Below are positions 41,943 to 50,102 of a stretch of 64,000 bases of DNA, piece after piece (the first letter of the stretch is position 1; every line of letters starts with the position of its first letter). Source of the DNA: Stackebrandtia nassauensis DSM 44728 (lineage in GTDB: Bacteria; Actinomycetota; Actinomycetes; Mycobacteriales; Micromonosporaceae). The notes beneath the pieces were generated by a model. It saw only the letters and a program-made list of their open reading frames with translations. It was not told the DNA's origin and did no database searches. Both the position numbers and the translations under genes were made by a program. The stretch lies in the NCBI RefSeq assembly GCF_000024545.1, contig NC_013947.1, forward strand, positions 2,914,001 to 2,978,000, in the 5' to 3' direction.

Positions 41943-42494
41943 TTACGTGTTAGCGGCCTCCGCGATCAATTCGCGAGCCTTTCCCTCGGACTGGTCATAG
42001 CGCTCCGGATAGGCGGAACGCTGCACGCTCTGGGCCAGTTCGCCCGCGGTGAATCCGGGATTGTTCTGGTCATTCGGAATCGCCTGGTCCAGGAACGCGT
42101 TGGTGGCGTGATTGACGTCCAGGCACAGATCCGCCGGGTCGCACCAGCCCTGACTCGGACGCTGCTGGAATACGCCCAGCGAATCCTTGTCGCCGCAGTT
42201 GAGGTTGTTCACGTGCGATTCGACCCAGCCCGCCTCGAACATGGCGAGCATGACCTTTTCGTTGACTCCGCGACTGGTGCCGATGTCGTGGATCTGCTGG
42301 ATGATCGCGGGGTCGTGGTTGGGCGGCACGTCGCATTTCGCGTCGAGCAGTTCGGCGTTGGCCTTGTGGTCGCGCGAACCGTCGTCCGGGCTCTCGGCCA
42401 GTACCGAGGGCGCGGCGAGCCCGACGGTGACGGCCGCGGCCAGGGTGGCTATGCCGGTGATGAGTAGACGGCGTTTGCGTTTCGGTGTCGACAT
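41943..42494 (-). CDS. Secreted transglycosylase-like (lysozyme-fold) protein
   Basis: A 183-residue exported protein. A Lys/Arg-rich n-region (MSTPKRKRRLL), h-region and APSVLA cleavage site (~34) are followed by a small lysozyme-like domain: VMLAMFEAGWVESHVNNLNCGDKDSLGVFQQRPSQGW, with the catalytic-type Glu in E(A)GW-VES and the GVFQQRPSQGW block. This family is abundant in actinomycetes and probably acts on peptidoglycan. ATG 42494 has GGAGG 8 nt upstream; the in-frame ATG at 42500 is too close to it. Confidence 0.85.
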   Translation of the reverse strand: MSTPKRKRRLLITGIATLAAAVTVGLAAPSVLAESPDDGSRDHKANAELLDAKCDVPPNHDPAIIQQIHDIGTSRGVNEKVMLAMFEAGWVESHVNNLNCGDKDSLGVFQQRPSQGWCDPADLCLDVNHATNAFLDQAIPNDQNNPGFTAGELAQSVQRSAYPERYDQSEGKARELIAEAANT

Positions 42495-42736
42495 GTGCAT
42501 TTCCTCCAGGGGTTTGGGGGAGTGCCGGGAATTGCTCCGTCACGTGTTTCGCAAATTATCAGGTCTTAGCCATACTCGGAATACAAAAATTGTCTGACCC
42601 GACAAAACGTCCATAAAAATCGAGAAAATAAGAAATGGAACCGTTTGCCAAAATGGCTCCCTAATGCCATTTAAGGGCGCATTTTGAAACTATTATGCTT
42701 TCGTTCGAGGTGGCTAAATAGGAAAGGCTGTTACGG
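42495..42736. other. AT-rich 242 bp divergent intergenic region
   Basis: Much richer in A and T than its surroundings (e.g. 42580-42720), with several A-runs. It presumably carries promoters for both flanking genes. I could not assign exact elements and see no RNA gene. Confidence 0.4.
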
Positions 42737-43651
42737 TTGCGGCCCGATATCGTCACGACCCCGGGTGTGTATGAGTTCTTTGCCGCGAGTGAGATACCGC
42801 TGGTGTGCGGTGGGAGTAGCAGTCGTCATCGTTGGCGCGATGGCGAACCCGAGATCATCGACGACCTGTCGGGCGTCCGGGGCGTCAACTCCGACGGGAC
42901 GATCGCGGGCAGCGGGCGCGACGGTGCCTGGCGGTACGCCGACGGAGCGGTGTCCGAACTGGATGAACCCAGAGGCGGCGACGTGGATGTCAACGGCATC
43001 AACGACAACGGCGATGTCGTGGCGACGGTTCGGGACGCCGACGCCGAGAGCGAAGTCGCCGACGGCGACCCGGTGTCGTCCCGGGGCTATCCACTGTTGT
43101 GGAAGGCGGGAACGGACAAGCCGGTGGAGCTGGAGGTCGCCGACGGCAAACGGGCGCACGCCGACGCCGTGACCGAGGACGGGACCGTGCTCGGCTACCA
43201 GGTCGACAACGGCACCGACAAGCCGGTGCCGTGGCGGTGGAACAGTCGTGGCGAGGGTGAACGGCTGCCCCGGCTGCCCGGTGACGAGGACGGCGGCCCA
43301 CAGGCGGTTCCCGTCGACGTGGCCGGGGACTGGGTGCTGTTGACCAACGCCCCGGACGGCTACCGCTGGAAGCTGTCGGCACCGGACAAGGCCGAACGGC
43401 TCAAGCTCGACAGCCAGAGCGCCGTGGCCGTCGACTCGCGTGGCCTGGCCTACGGGCTGGCCGAATGGGGAGTGCCGGGCCGTCAGTCCGGCGACAAGGT
43501 GATGCCGCTGAAGAACCTCACCGACGACCCGAGCGGCGGCGATGCCGGTGCCAACACGCTGAAGGGCGCCAGCGACGACGGGACCGTGCTCATCGGTTCG
43601 TCCGTCGATGAGAAGGGCACCGCCCGCGCGGTGACCTGGACCTGCGGATGA
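42737..43651 (+). CDS. HAF-repeat-like protein, N-terminus uncertain
   Basis: A 304-residue Asp/Gly-rich protein with repeated units of the form W+.DG..-L----.-.GVN.DG.IAG, like extracellular HAF (beta-propeller-type) repeats. No signal peptide exists in this frame. In the next frame, ATG 42771 starts MSSLPRVRYRWCAVGVAVVIVGAMANP, a credible signal peptide, so a frameshift in the gene or the read is possible. The TTG at 42737 is a poor start; AGGAAAGG is ~10 nt upstream. The body from ~42850 on is reliable. Confidence 0.5.
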   Translation: MRPDIVTTPGVYEFFAASEIPLVCGGSSSRHRWRDGEPEIIDDLSGVRGVNSDGTIAGSGRDGAWRYADGAVSELDEPRGGDVDVNGINDNGDVVATVRDADAESEVADGDPVSSRGYPLLWKAGTDKPVELEVADGKRAHADAVTEDGTVLGYQVDNGTDKPVPWRWNSRGEGERLPRLPGDEDGGPQAVPVDVAGDWVLLTNAPDGYRWKLSAPDKAERLKLDSQSAVAVDSRGLAYGLAEWGVPGRQSGDKVMPLKNLTDDPSGGDAGANTLKGASDDGTVLIGSSVDEKGTARAVTWTCG

Positions 43652-43657
43652 CAACGG

Positions 43658-43710
43658 TTGACAGCCGCTGAGCGGCTCAGTAGTTTTTGCCTCAATGAGC
43701 ATTGAGGCAA
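43658..43710 (+). promoter_or_regulatory. Consensus leaderless promoter with operator over the start codon (ArsR fusion gene)
   Basis: TTGACA (43658-43663), 17 bp, TAGTTT (43681-43686), then 8 nt to the ATG at 43695. Inverted arms TTGCCTCAAT (43687-43696) and ATTGAGGCAA (43701-43710) enclose 4 bp and cover both start site and start codon. This is textbook ArsR autoregulation. Confidence 0.75.
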
Positions 43711-44384
43711 TCGATATCAAGACCCGCGCCGCCGTCTACGCGGCACTGGGCGACCCGGCCCGGCTGGCGATCGTGGACCGGTTGCGGCTCGCCGATGCCT
43801 CACCGGCGGAACTGTCGGCGCTGGTGGGCGCCGCTTCGAACCTGCTGGCGCACCACCTGCGCATCCTCGCCACGGCGGGCGTGATCACCCGTACCCGGTC
43901 CGAGGGCGACCGCCGCCGGGCCTACGTGCGGCTCAAGCCCGACGTCCTCGCCGACCTACATCTGCCGCCCCGCGTGACCGCGCCCCGGGTGGTGTTCGTG
44001 TGCACCCGTAACACCAGCCGGTCACCGTTGGCGGCGGCGCTGTGGCAGCGGCACAGCCCGGTGCCCGCGGCCAGCGCCGGAACCGATCCCGCCGCCCGGG
44101 TGCACCCCAAGGCGATGGCGGTCGCGCGACGGCACGGCTTGCGGCTGACCTCCGCGAAACCGGCCCACGTGTCCGAGGTGCTGGACAAGGACGACCTCGT
44201 GATCGCCGTGTGCGACACCGCCCACGAAACCCTGACGAACCACCCGCGACGGCTCCACTGGTCGGTTCCCGACCCGGTCGCGGCAGACACCGACGCCGCG
44301 TTCGACGCGGCGTTCGCCGAGCTGGACGACCGCGTCACCCGGATGGCGAAACTGCTGACCGACAACGGAAGGGACCACCGATGA
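43695..44384 (+). CDS. ArsR regulator fused to low-molecular-weight phosphatase/arsenate reductase domain
   Basis: A 229-residue fusion. Residues ~1-90 are an ArsR winged helix (ALGDPARLAIVDRLRLADASPAELSALVGAASNLLAHHLRILATAGVI); ~96-225 are an LMWP/ArsC-like domain with the P-loop CTRNTSRSPLAAA and the acid loop SVPDPVA. The fusion could sense arsenic or another thiol-reactive ligand while acting on arsenate or phosphotyrosine. The CxC-type arsenic site is not obvious in the HTH part. It overlaps arsC by 4 bp. Confidence 0.9.
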   Translation: MSIEAIDIKTRAAVYAALGDPARLAIVDRLRLADASPAELSALVGAASNLLAHHLRILATAGVITRTRSEGDRRRAYVRLKPDVLADLHLPPRVTAPRVVFVCTRNTSRSPLAAALWQRHSPVPAASAGTDPAARVHPKAMAVARRHGLRLTSAKPAHVSEVLDKDDLVIAVCDTAHETLTNHPRRLHWSVPDPVAADTDAAFDAAFAELDDRVTRMAKLLTDNGRDHR

Positions 44385-44791
44385 CCACCAAGCCCGAAGT
44401 CCTGTTCGTCTGCGTCCACAATGCTGGACGCTCGCAGATGGCCGCCGCCATCATGGACTACCTCGCCGACGGGCGGGTTTCGGTGCGCTCGGCCGGTTCG
44501 GCTCCGGCCGAGCAGATCAACCCCGCCGTCGTGGAGGCGATGGCCGAACTCGGCCTGGACCTCAGCAAGGAGGTGCCCAAGAAGCTCCTGGACGAGACCG
44601 TGAAAGCCTCCGATGTGGTCATCACCATGGGTTGCGGCGACGCCTGCCCGGTGTACCCCGGGAAGCGTTACCTCAACTGGGAACTGGACGACCCCGCCGG
44701 GCAGCCGGTGGAGAAGGTCCGGGCCGTCCGCGACGAGATCCACGCCCGGGTGCGCCGACTGCTCGCCGAGCTCGAAACCCCGGCGGACTAG
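44381..44791 (+). CDS. arsC: Arsenate reductase (LMWP-fold ArsC)
   Basis: A 136-residue ArsC. The P-loop is C11-VHNAGRS, and the redox region MGCGDACPVYPG supplies two more Cys. The WELDDPAGQPVE loop carries the general acid. It reduces arsenate to arsenite using mycothiol or thioredoxin in actinobacteria. It is coupled to the ArsR fusion gene. No arsenite efflux gene (acr3/arsB) is found nearby, so it may serve a system elsewhere. Confidence 0.9.
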   Translation: MTTKPEVLFVCVHNAGRSQMAAAIMDYLADGRVSVRSAGSAPAEQINPAVVEAMAELGLDLSKEVPKKLLDETVKASDVVITMGCGDACPVYPGKRYLNWELDDPAGQPVEKVRAVRDEIHARVRRLLAELETPAD

Positions 44792-44796
44792 AACCG

Positions 44797-45129
44797 CTAC
44801 GGCCGCACCAGCGCGCTCGCCTGCCGCGCCAGCCCGTCCAGGACCGGCACCTGGGCCCGCGGCACGGCGATGTCGACGCCGATCCGGCCCGGCGCGGCTT
44901 CGCCGATCGTGAAGGTGAAGAACGAGCAGCACGACGACTCCGCTTCGGTGAGTCGCACCGTCTCGGCGCGGGCCGAAGCGTCCAGCAGCAGGCGCAGTCG
45001 CGTCGGCGCCACGCGTTCCACGGACCGCAGCGACGCGGCGAACAGCTCGGCGAACTCGGCCTCCCGAAGCGGCTGTTGCTCCGAGGGCAGCGTGCACGCG
45101 TCGGTCGCCCAGTGGTTGTCAGTACTCAT
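44797..45129 (-). CDS. Small Cys-containing protein of arsenic/mercury-type loci
   Basis: A 110-residue protein. It starts MSTDNHWATDACTLPSEQQPLREAEFAELFA and includes ESSCCSFFTFTI, a pattern seen in actinobacterial proteins next to arsenic or heavy-metal genes. The cysteines (one near the N-terminus, a CC pair) could bind thiophilic metal. It converges with arsC, 5 bp apart. The function is unproven. Confidence 0.7.
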   Translation of the reverse strand: MSTDNHWATDACTLPSEQQPLREAEFAELFAASLRSVERVAPTRLRLLLDASARAETVRLTEAESSCCSFFTFTIGEAAPGRIGVDIAVPRAQVPVLDGLARQASALVRP

Positions 45130-45177
45130 GAGACCGACGGTAGACCCGGACCGTGGTACCGGATGCAAGTCGCGCGC

Positions 45178-46032
45178 CTAGGCGGCCTTGCGTGACTTCG
45201 ACGACTTCTTGGCGGTCTTCTTCGCGGTCGTCTTCTTCGCCGCCTTCTTCGCGGGGGCCTTCTTCGACCTGGTCTTGCTGAGGCTCTTCTCCAGCGCTTC
45301 CATCAGGTCGATGACCTTGCCGCCCTCCTCGGCGTCCTCCGGTTGCACCGTCGCGTTTCCGGCCACCTTGGCGTCGATGGTCTTCAGCAGCGCGGCCCGG
45401 TAGTCGTCGTGGAACTCGTTCATGTCGAGCGCGTCGACGGTCATGGACTCGATGAGCTTCTTCGCCATCGAGATCTCCTGACGCGACACGGTCACCGTGT
45501 CGCCCAGCGATTCGAACTCGGGTTTGCGGACCTCGTCGGGCCAGTACACGATGTGCAGCATCAGGAAGTCGTCCCTCGGACGCAACACCGCCAGATGCTC
45601 CCGGTTGGTCAACGCGATCTTCGCGATCGCCACCCGCCCCGCGGCGGCCAGCGAGTCGCGCATCAGGACGTACGGCTTCACGGGCCGATCGGGTTCCACA
45701 TAGTACGACCGGGAGAAGTAGACCGGGTCGATGTCGCCAGCGTCGACGAACTCGGCGACGTCGATGGTCTTCTTGCTGGGCAACGGCAACGCGTCGAAGT
45801 CGCTCTTCTCCAGGATCACCACCTCGCCGGACTGGAGCTCGTAGCCTTTGGCGATCTCGGAGTAGGGGACCTCGACGTCCTCGATTTCGCAGAAGCGGCG
45901 TTGCCGGATCCGGCCGCCGTCGGTGCGGTGAACCTGGTGGAAGCGGACGTCCTTGTCCTCGGTGGCGGGCACCAGTTTGACCGGCATCGACACGAGGCTC
46001 CACACGATGGAGCCCTTCCACGAGGCTCTCAT
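45178..46032 (-). CDS. ku: Ku protein (bacterial NHEJ)
   Basis: A 284-residue Ku homodimer protein: MRASWKGSIVWSLVSMPVKLVPATEDKDVRFHQVH start, CEIEDVEVPYSEIAKGYEL zinc-less bridge region, and a Lys/Ala-rich tail (KKAPAKKAAKKTTAKK...), typical of actinobacterial Ku and helpful for threading along DNA. It binds ends and recruits ligase and polymerase. ATG 46032 matches the family start. It is divergent from the ATP-dependent ligase by 88 bp. A SigB-type box GGTT-N15-GGGTTC lies upstream. Confidence 0.95.
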   Translation of the reverse strand: MRASWKGSIVWSLVSMPVKLVPATEDKDVRFHQVHRTDGGRIRQRRFCEIEDVEVPYSEIAKGYELQSGEVVILEKSDFDALPLPSKKTIDVAEFVDAGDIDPVYFSRSYYVEPDRPVKPYVLMRDSLAAAGRVAIAKIALTNREHLAVLRPRDDFLMLHIVYWPDEVRKPEFESLGDTVTVSRQEISMAKKLIESMTVDALDMNEFHDDYRAALLKTIDAKVAGNATVQPEDAEEGGKVIDLMEALEKSLSKTRSKKAPAKKAAKKTTAKKTAKKSSKSRKAA

Positions 46033-46078
46033 TTCCACACCATGGCATCGATGGGCACGGATGTCCGGCGAAACGGCC

Positions 46079-46103
46079 GAACCCACCGCACACCCTTGTA
46101 ACC
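46079..46103 (-). promoter_or_regulatory. Possible SigB/SigF-type promoter for Ku
   Basis: On the minus strand GGTT (46100-46103), 15 bp, GGGTTC (46079-46084), 47 bp before the Ku ATG. The T at position 5 of the -10-like half is allowed but less common. Confidence 0.4.
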
Positions 46104-46120
46104 AGCCATAACATCAATAC

Positions 46121-47218
46121 ATGGCTGTCCCGCTGACACCAATGCTGCCCACTCCGGGGACGCTTCCGGAAGGGCCGGGGTGGGGGTTCGAGTTCAAGTG
46201 GGACGGCATGCGCACCCTCATCGCGACCGCCGACGGCCGGGCCCGGATGATCGCGCGCGGCGGGGGCGACTACGCCAGCGCCTTCCCCGACCTGGCCGAC
46301 ATCGCGGACCAGCTGCCCGAGGGGGTCATCGACGCCGAGATCATCGCGCTGGACGCTAGTGCCCGGCCGTCGTTCTCGCGGGTGGCCAAACGGTTCTCCA
46401 ATCGCCATCCCCCTCCCGACCTGGTCCGGTCGGTGCCGGTGAACCTGATGATCTTCGACCTGCTGCGGCTGGGGGACGCGGAGGTTGTGGGGCAGCCGTA
46501 CTGGCGGCGCCGCGAGGTCCTGGACGCCCTGGAGCTGGTGGGGGAGCGGTGGCTGGTGCCGCCGTGGCACGACGATGGCGCGGGGACGCTGGCCGCCGCG
46601 CTGGACGCGGGGCTGGAGGGGGTTGTCGCCAAGCGGTTGGACTCCCGGTACGTCGCGGGGCGCAGCCGCGACTGGGTGAAGGTCAAGGCCGTGGACACCG
46701 GTGACGTGGTGGTGGGCGGCTGGCGAACCGCGATCCGCTCGCTGCTGGTGGGCACCCCGAACGCGGCGGGGACCTTGACGTATCGCGGCCGCGTCGGTTC
46801 GGGCCTGACCGACGCCGAGCTGGGACGCTTCCGCGCGGAGCTGGCCCCGTCCGACGCCTGCCCCTTCGATCCGCCCCCGCCGGGAGACCACGCTCGCGAC
46901 GCGATCTGGACCGCCCCGGTCGCGGTCGTCGAGGTCGCGTTCTCGCACCTGACCCGCTCGGGGCTGATGCGCCACCCCCGATACGTGCGCGCCCGGCCCG
47001 ACAAAACCGCCGCCGACATCGACCCGGCCGCGATGGATCCTGGCGCAAGCGATTCCGGCCCGATCGACCCGCGCGCGATCGATCCTGGCGCAAGCGATTC
47101 CAGCACGATCGCCCCGGCCGCGATCGATCGCAGCTCGACTGATGCCATCGCGAGCGACCCTGACGCAATCGGTTCCGGCTTGATCGAGCCCGACGGCGAC
47201 GAGACGGGAGAGTCGTGA
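46121..47218 (+). CDS. ATP-dependent DNA ligase (stand-alone LigD/LigC-type) with repetitive acidic tail
   Basis: A 365-residue ligase. K26 of FEFKWDGMR is the adenylated lysine, with DAEIIALD, LDAGLEGVVAKRLDSRY and DWVKVKAVDTGDVVVGGW as later motifs, then an OB fold ending near HPRYVRARPDKTAADID (~299). Residues ~300-365 are an acidic Ala/Asp/Pro/Ser tail made of 15-residue repeats. It seals ends for NHEJ with Ku. It overlaps the second polymerase gene. Confidence 0.92.
   Translation: MAVPLTPMLPTPGTLPEGPGWGFEFKWDGMRTLIATADGRARMIARGGGDYASAFPDLADIADQLPEGVIDAEIIALDASARPSFSRVAKRFSNRHPPPDLVRSVPVNLMIFDLLRLGDAEVVGQPYWRRREVLDALELVGERWLVPPWHDDGAGTLAAALDAGLEGVVAKRLDSRYVAGRSRDWVKVKAVDTGDVVVGGWRTAIRSLLVGTPNAAGTLTYRGRVGSGLTDAELGRFRAELAPSDACPFDPPPPGDHARDAIWTAPVAVVEVAFSHLTRSGLMRHPRYVRARPDKTAADIDPAAMDPGASDSGPIDPRAIDPGASDSSTIAPAAIDRSSTDAIASDPDAIGSGLIEPDGDETGES
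47033..47167 (+). repeat. 45 bp tandem repeat in the ligase 3' end (15-residue unit)
   Basis: About three units of pattern (M/I)DPGASDSGPIDPRA; TGGCGCAAGCGATTCC recurs exactly at 47041 and 47086. It encodes a disordered acidic tail after the last conserved ligase motif. Confidence 0.75.
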
Positions 47219-48135
47219 TGGCACCGGTTTCGCAGCGGGTCCGCTTCGGCGACCGGGAGCTGACCGTGTCGCACCTCGACAAATTGATGTACCCCGAGAC
47301 CGGCACCACCAAGGCCGACGTAATCGATTACTACGCGCGCGCCGCCGCCGTCCTGCTGCCCCACATCACCGGCCGCATCCTCACCCGGGTGCGGTACCCG
47401 CACGGCACCGGCGACGTCCGGTTTTTCGAGAAGCATGCCCCGCCCGCCGTCCCCCCGTGGTTGCGCACCGCCACCGTCCCCAGCAAGACCCACGCCGATG
47501 GCGTCACCTACGTCGTCGCCGACGAACCCGCCGCGCTCGTGTGGCTGGCGAACCTGTACACCATCGAGCTTCACACTCCACAATGGCAGCTCGACGACAC
47601 CGCCCCGGACAGCACCCGCCGTCCCGACCGGCTCGTCATCGACCTCGACCCCGGCGAGGGCGCCGGAATCACCGAGTGCGTCCACATCGCTCACCTGGTG
47701 CGGGAGCGGCTCGAAGCCGACGGCCTGATCGCCTACCCCAAGACCTCGGGCAAGAACGGCGTGCACCTGGTGGTGCCCATCAGCGGCACCCAACCGGCCG
47801 AGCAGGTCATCGATTACGCCAAGGCTCTCGCCCGTAGCCTGGCCGCAGCCCATCCCCGTCTCGTCACCGCCACCATGGGGCCGCGCAACCGGATCGGCAA
47901 GGTCCTCATCGACTGGAGCCAGAACAATCCGGCCAAGACGACCGTCGCCGCGTACTCGCTGCGTGGCCAGCCCCGTCCGGTGATTTCGACCCCCATCACA
48001 TGGTCCGAACTGGACGCCGGGAACACCGGCCCCTTCGGCCCCGAAGCGGTGCTGGGACGGGTTGCCACCCTGGGCGACCTGCACGCCGACGTCACCACGC
48101 CCGGGCCGCCGCTGCCCGTCGCCGCTGGGCGGTGA
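47218..48135 (+). CDS. LigD-type DNA polymerase/primase (NHEJ) 2
   Basis: A 305-residue stand-alone LigD polymerase domain and paralogue of the one at 36.5-37.4 kb. The metal motif is VIDLDPGEG; other blocks are TSGKNGVHLVVPISGT, LIDWSQNNPAKTTVAAYSLR and TPITWSELD. GGGAG lies 7 nt before ATG 47218, which overlaps the ligase stop by 1 bp (a GTG at 47215 is the alternative). Ligase and polymerase are co-transcribed, divergent from Ku. No LigD phosphoesterase domain is fused to any of them. Confidence 0.93.
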   Translation: MAPVSQRVRFGDRELTVSHLDKLMYPETGTTKADVIDYYARAAAVLLPHITGRILTRVRYPHGTGDVRFFEKHAPPAVPPWLRTATVPSKTHADGVTYVVADEPAALVWLANLYTIELHTPQWQLDDTAPDSTRRPDRLVIDLDPGEGAGITECVHIAHLVRERLEADGLIAYPKTSGKNGVHLVVPISGTQPAEQVIDYAKALARSLAAAHPRLVTATMGPRNRIGKVLIDWSQNNPAKTTVAAYSLRGQPRPVISTPITWSELDAGNTGPFGPEAVLGRVATLGDLHADVTTPGPPLPVAAGR

Positions 48136-48184
48136 AACCGGTTGCGCCGGGCCCGAGACGGCGCGGCGCACGGCCGGTACCGGT

Positions 48185-48244
48185 GGCGCTCACCGGCACC
48201 GGGGGGCACTCACCGGCACCGGAGGGCACTCAACGGTGCCGAGG
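48185..48244 (+). repeat. Three 20 bp tandem repeats
   Basis: Units GGCGCTCACCGGCACCGGGG, GGCACTCACCGGCACCGGAG and GGCACTCAACGGTGCCGAGG follow one another in the short gap before the end of the ABC ATPase gene. Non-coding. Confidence 0.85.
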
Positions 48245-48249
48245 GTTGT

Positions 48250-49041
48250 TCAGCGGTCGCCGACCGGCACCACCAGCGGCGTCCCCGCCACGGGGTCCTC
48301 GATCACCCGGCAGGGCAAGTCGAAGACCTTCTCCACGATGCCGGGCGTGAACACGTCCGCCGGTGGCCCCTGCGCGACGATGTCGCCGTCGCGCATCGCC
48401 ACCACGACATCGGCGTAGCGGGCGGCGTGGTTGAGGTCGTGCAGCACGGCCACAATGGTGCGCCCACTCGAGGAGTTGATGCGGGCGAACAGGTTCAGTA
48501 CGTCGATCTGGTGTCCGATGTCGAGGAACGTCGTGGGTTCGTCCAACAGCAGCGTCGCGGTCTCCTGGGCCAGCGTCATCGCGATCCACACCCGCTGTCG
48601 TTGCCCGCCGGACAGCTCGTCGACGAGCCTGCCGGAGAACTCGGTGACCCCGGTTTCGCGCATCGCCGTGGCCACCGCCGCCTCGTCGCGTTCGGACCAG
48701 CGGTCGAAGGCGCCCTGGTGCGGATAGCGGCCCCGGGCCACCAGGTCGACGACCCGGATGCCGTCGGGCGCGATGGCCGACTGTGGCAGCAGTCCCAGTT
48801 GCCGGGCCAGGGCCTTGCTGCGCATGGTGGCGATGTCGCGGCCGTCCAGCACCACCTGTCCGGCCTTGGGATTGAGCAGCCTGGCGAACGCCCGCAGCAG
48901 GGTCGACTTGCCGCAGCCGTTGGGGCCGATGATGGCGGTGAAGGCACCCGGCCGGATCGCGACGGACAGGTCCTGGCTGACGACGCGGTCACCATACGCC
49001 AGCGACACCCGCTCCGCGTTGAGTCCACTTTCCAGTGTCAT
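48250..49041 (-). CDS. Iron-siderophore ABC transporter ATP-binding protein
   Basis: A 263-residue FecE/FhuC-type ATPase: Walker A GPNGCGKST, signature LSGGQRQRVWIAM, Walker B LLLDEPTTFLD, switch His in AVLHDLNHAARYAD. It energises ferric-siderophore import. It is the last gene of a four-gene operon (binding protein, two permeases, ATPase); its ATG overlaps the preceding permease stop by 4 bp. An IdeR-type box precedes the operon. Confidence 0.95.
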   Translation of the reverse strand: MTLESGLNAERVSLAYGDRVVSQDLSVAIRPGAFTAIIGPNGCGKSTLLRAFARLLNPKAGQVVLDGRDIATMRSKALARQLGLLPQSAIAPDGIRVVDLVARGRYPHQGAFDRWSERDEAAVATAMRETGVTEFSGRLVDELSGGQRQRVWIAMTLAQETATLLLDEPTTFLDIGHQIDVLNLFARINSSSGRTIVAVLHDLNHAARYADVVVAMRDGDIVAQGPPADVFTPGIVEKVFDLPCRVIEDPVAGTPLVVPVGDR

Positions 49042-50102
49042 CGGGAGAATCCTTCCCTCATGAGGACGTACACGAAGTAGGCGCCGCCGACGCAGATCGT
49101 CAGCAGCCCGGTGGAGATCGTCAGCCATTCGGCGGCGTAGTCCGCCGCCACCAGCAACAGCGCCCCGTTGAGTGCGATCAGCGGCAGCGAGGCGGTGTCG
49201 CGCCGCGCCAGCCGCATCGCGACCTGGGGCGCGATCAGCGCGATGAAGGTCAGCGGCCCGGACACGGCGGTGGTGGCCGCCGCGATGACGACACTCAGGA
49301 CGGTCGCGGCGATCCGGGTGCGGTTCACCGACACCCCGGTGGTTCCGGCCATGTCGTCGCCGAGCGTGAACTGGGCGAGCCTGCGCGACACCGGGACCAC
49401 CAGCGCCAGCAGCGGCACGATCAGCACCAGGTAGGGCAGCAGTTGCTCGAAGGCCAGGTTGGCGAAGGACCCGGCGTTCCAGGCGGCGGTGCCCGCCGCG
49501 GCCTCGGGGGAGGCGGTCAGCAGCAGATAGGAGTTGACCGAGGTCAGCATCGCCGCGGTGCCGATGCCCAGGATGATGAGCCGGAAACCGGTTACGCCGC
49601 CGCGGAGCGCCAGGAACAGCACGATCGCCGCCGCGACCAGGCCGCCGGCGGAGGCGCCGATCGCCTTGGCCAGGAAGGTGGGAACGCCGACGGCCAGCGT
49701 CATGACCAGGACGCCGGTGTAGGCCCCGGCGTCGAAGCCCATGATGTCGGGACTGCCCAGCGGGTTGCGGGTAATCGATTGCATCAGCATCCCGGCCAGC
49801 CCCAGCGCGGCCCCGGCCACGATGGCGAACAGCAGCCTCGGCAGCCGCCATTCGAGCACCACGATCCGGGTGCCACGCGAGGCGGTGCCCGACAGCAGCG
49901 AAGTGAACTCGTCGAAACCGACGATGATCGTCCCGACCGTAAGGGTGACCAGGCTGGCGGCCAGCAGCAGGACCAGGAACACGCCGCACCACACCGCGTC
50001 ACGGGCGTCGACGCGCGCGGACACGCGCCCCAGCCGGAGTGTCCACATCGACCGTCCGAAGTCGAGTCCGGTCGTCGGTTTCGGTTGGGAACGCGTCGTC
50101 AC
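49038..50102 (-). CDS. Iron-siderophore ABC transporter permease (FecCD) B
   Basis: A 354-residue FecCD permease with about nine to ten membrane helices and the conserved RLPRLLFAIVAGAALGLAGMLMQSITRNPLGSPDIMGFDAGA block. A hydrophilic N-terminus of ~45 residues precedes TM1. The GTG at 50102 overlaps the stop of permease A (GTGA), which fixes the start. It forms a heterodimer with permease A. Confidence 0.92.
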   Translation of the reverse strand: MTTRSQPKPTTGLDFGRSMWTLRLGRVSARVDARDAVWCGVFLVLLLAASLVTLTVGTIIVGFDEFTSLLSGTASRGTRIVVLEWRLPRLLFAIVAGAALGLAGMLMQSITRNPLGSPDIMGFDAGAYTGVLVMTLAVGVPTFLAKAIGASAGGLVAAAIVLFLALRGGVTGFRLIILGIGTAAMLTSVNSYLLLTASPEAAAGTAAWNAGSFANLAFEQLLPYLVLIVPLLALVVPVSRRLAQFTLGDDMAGTTGVSVNRTRIAATVLSVVIAAATTAVSGPLTFIALIAPQVAMRLARRDTASLPLIALNGALLLVAADYAAEWLTISTGLLTICVGGAYFVYVLMREGFSR

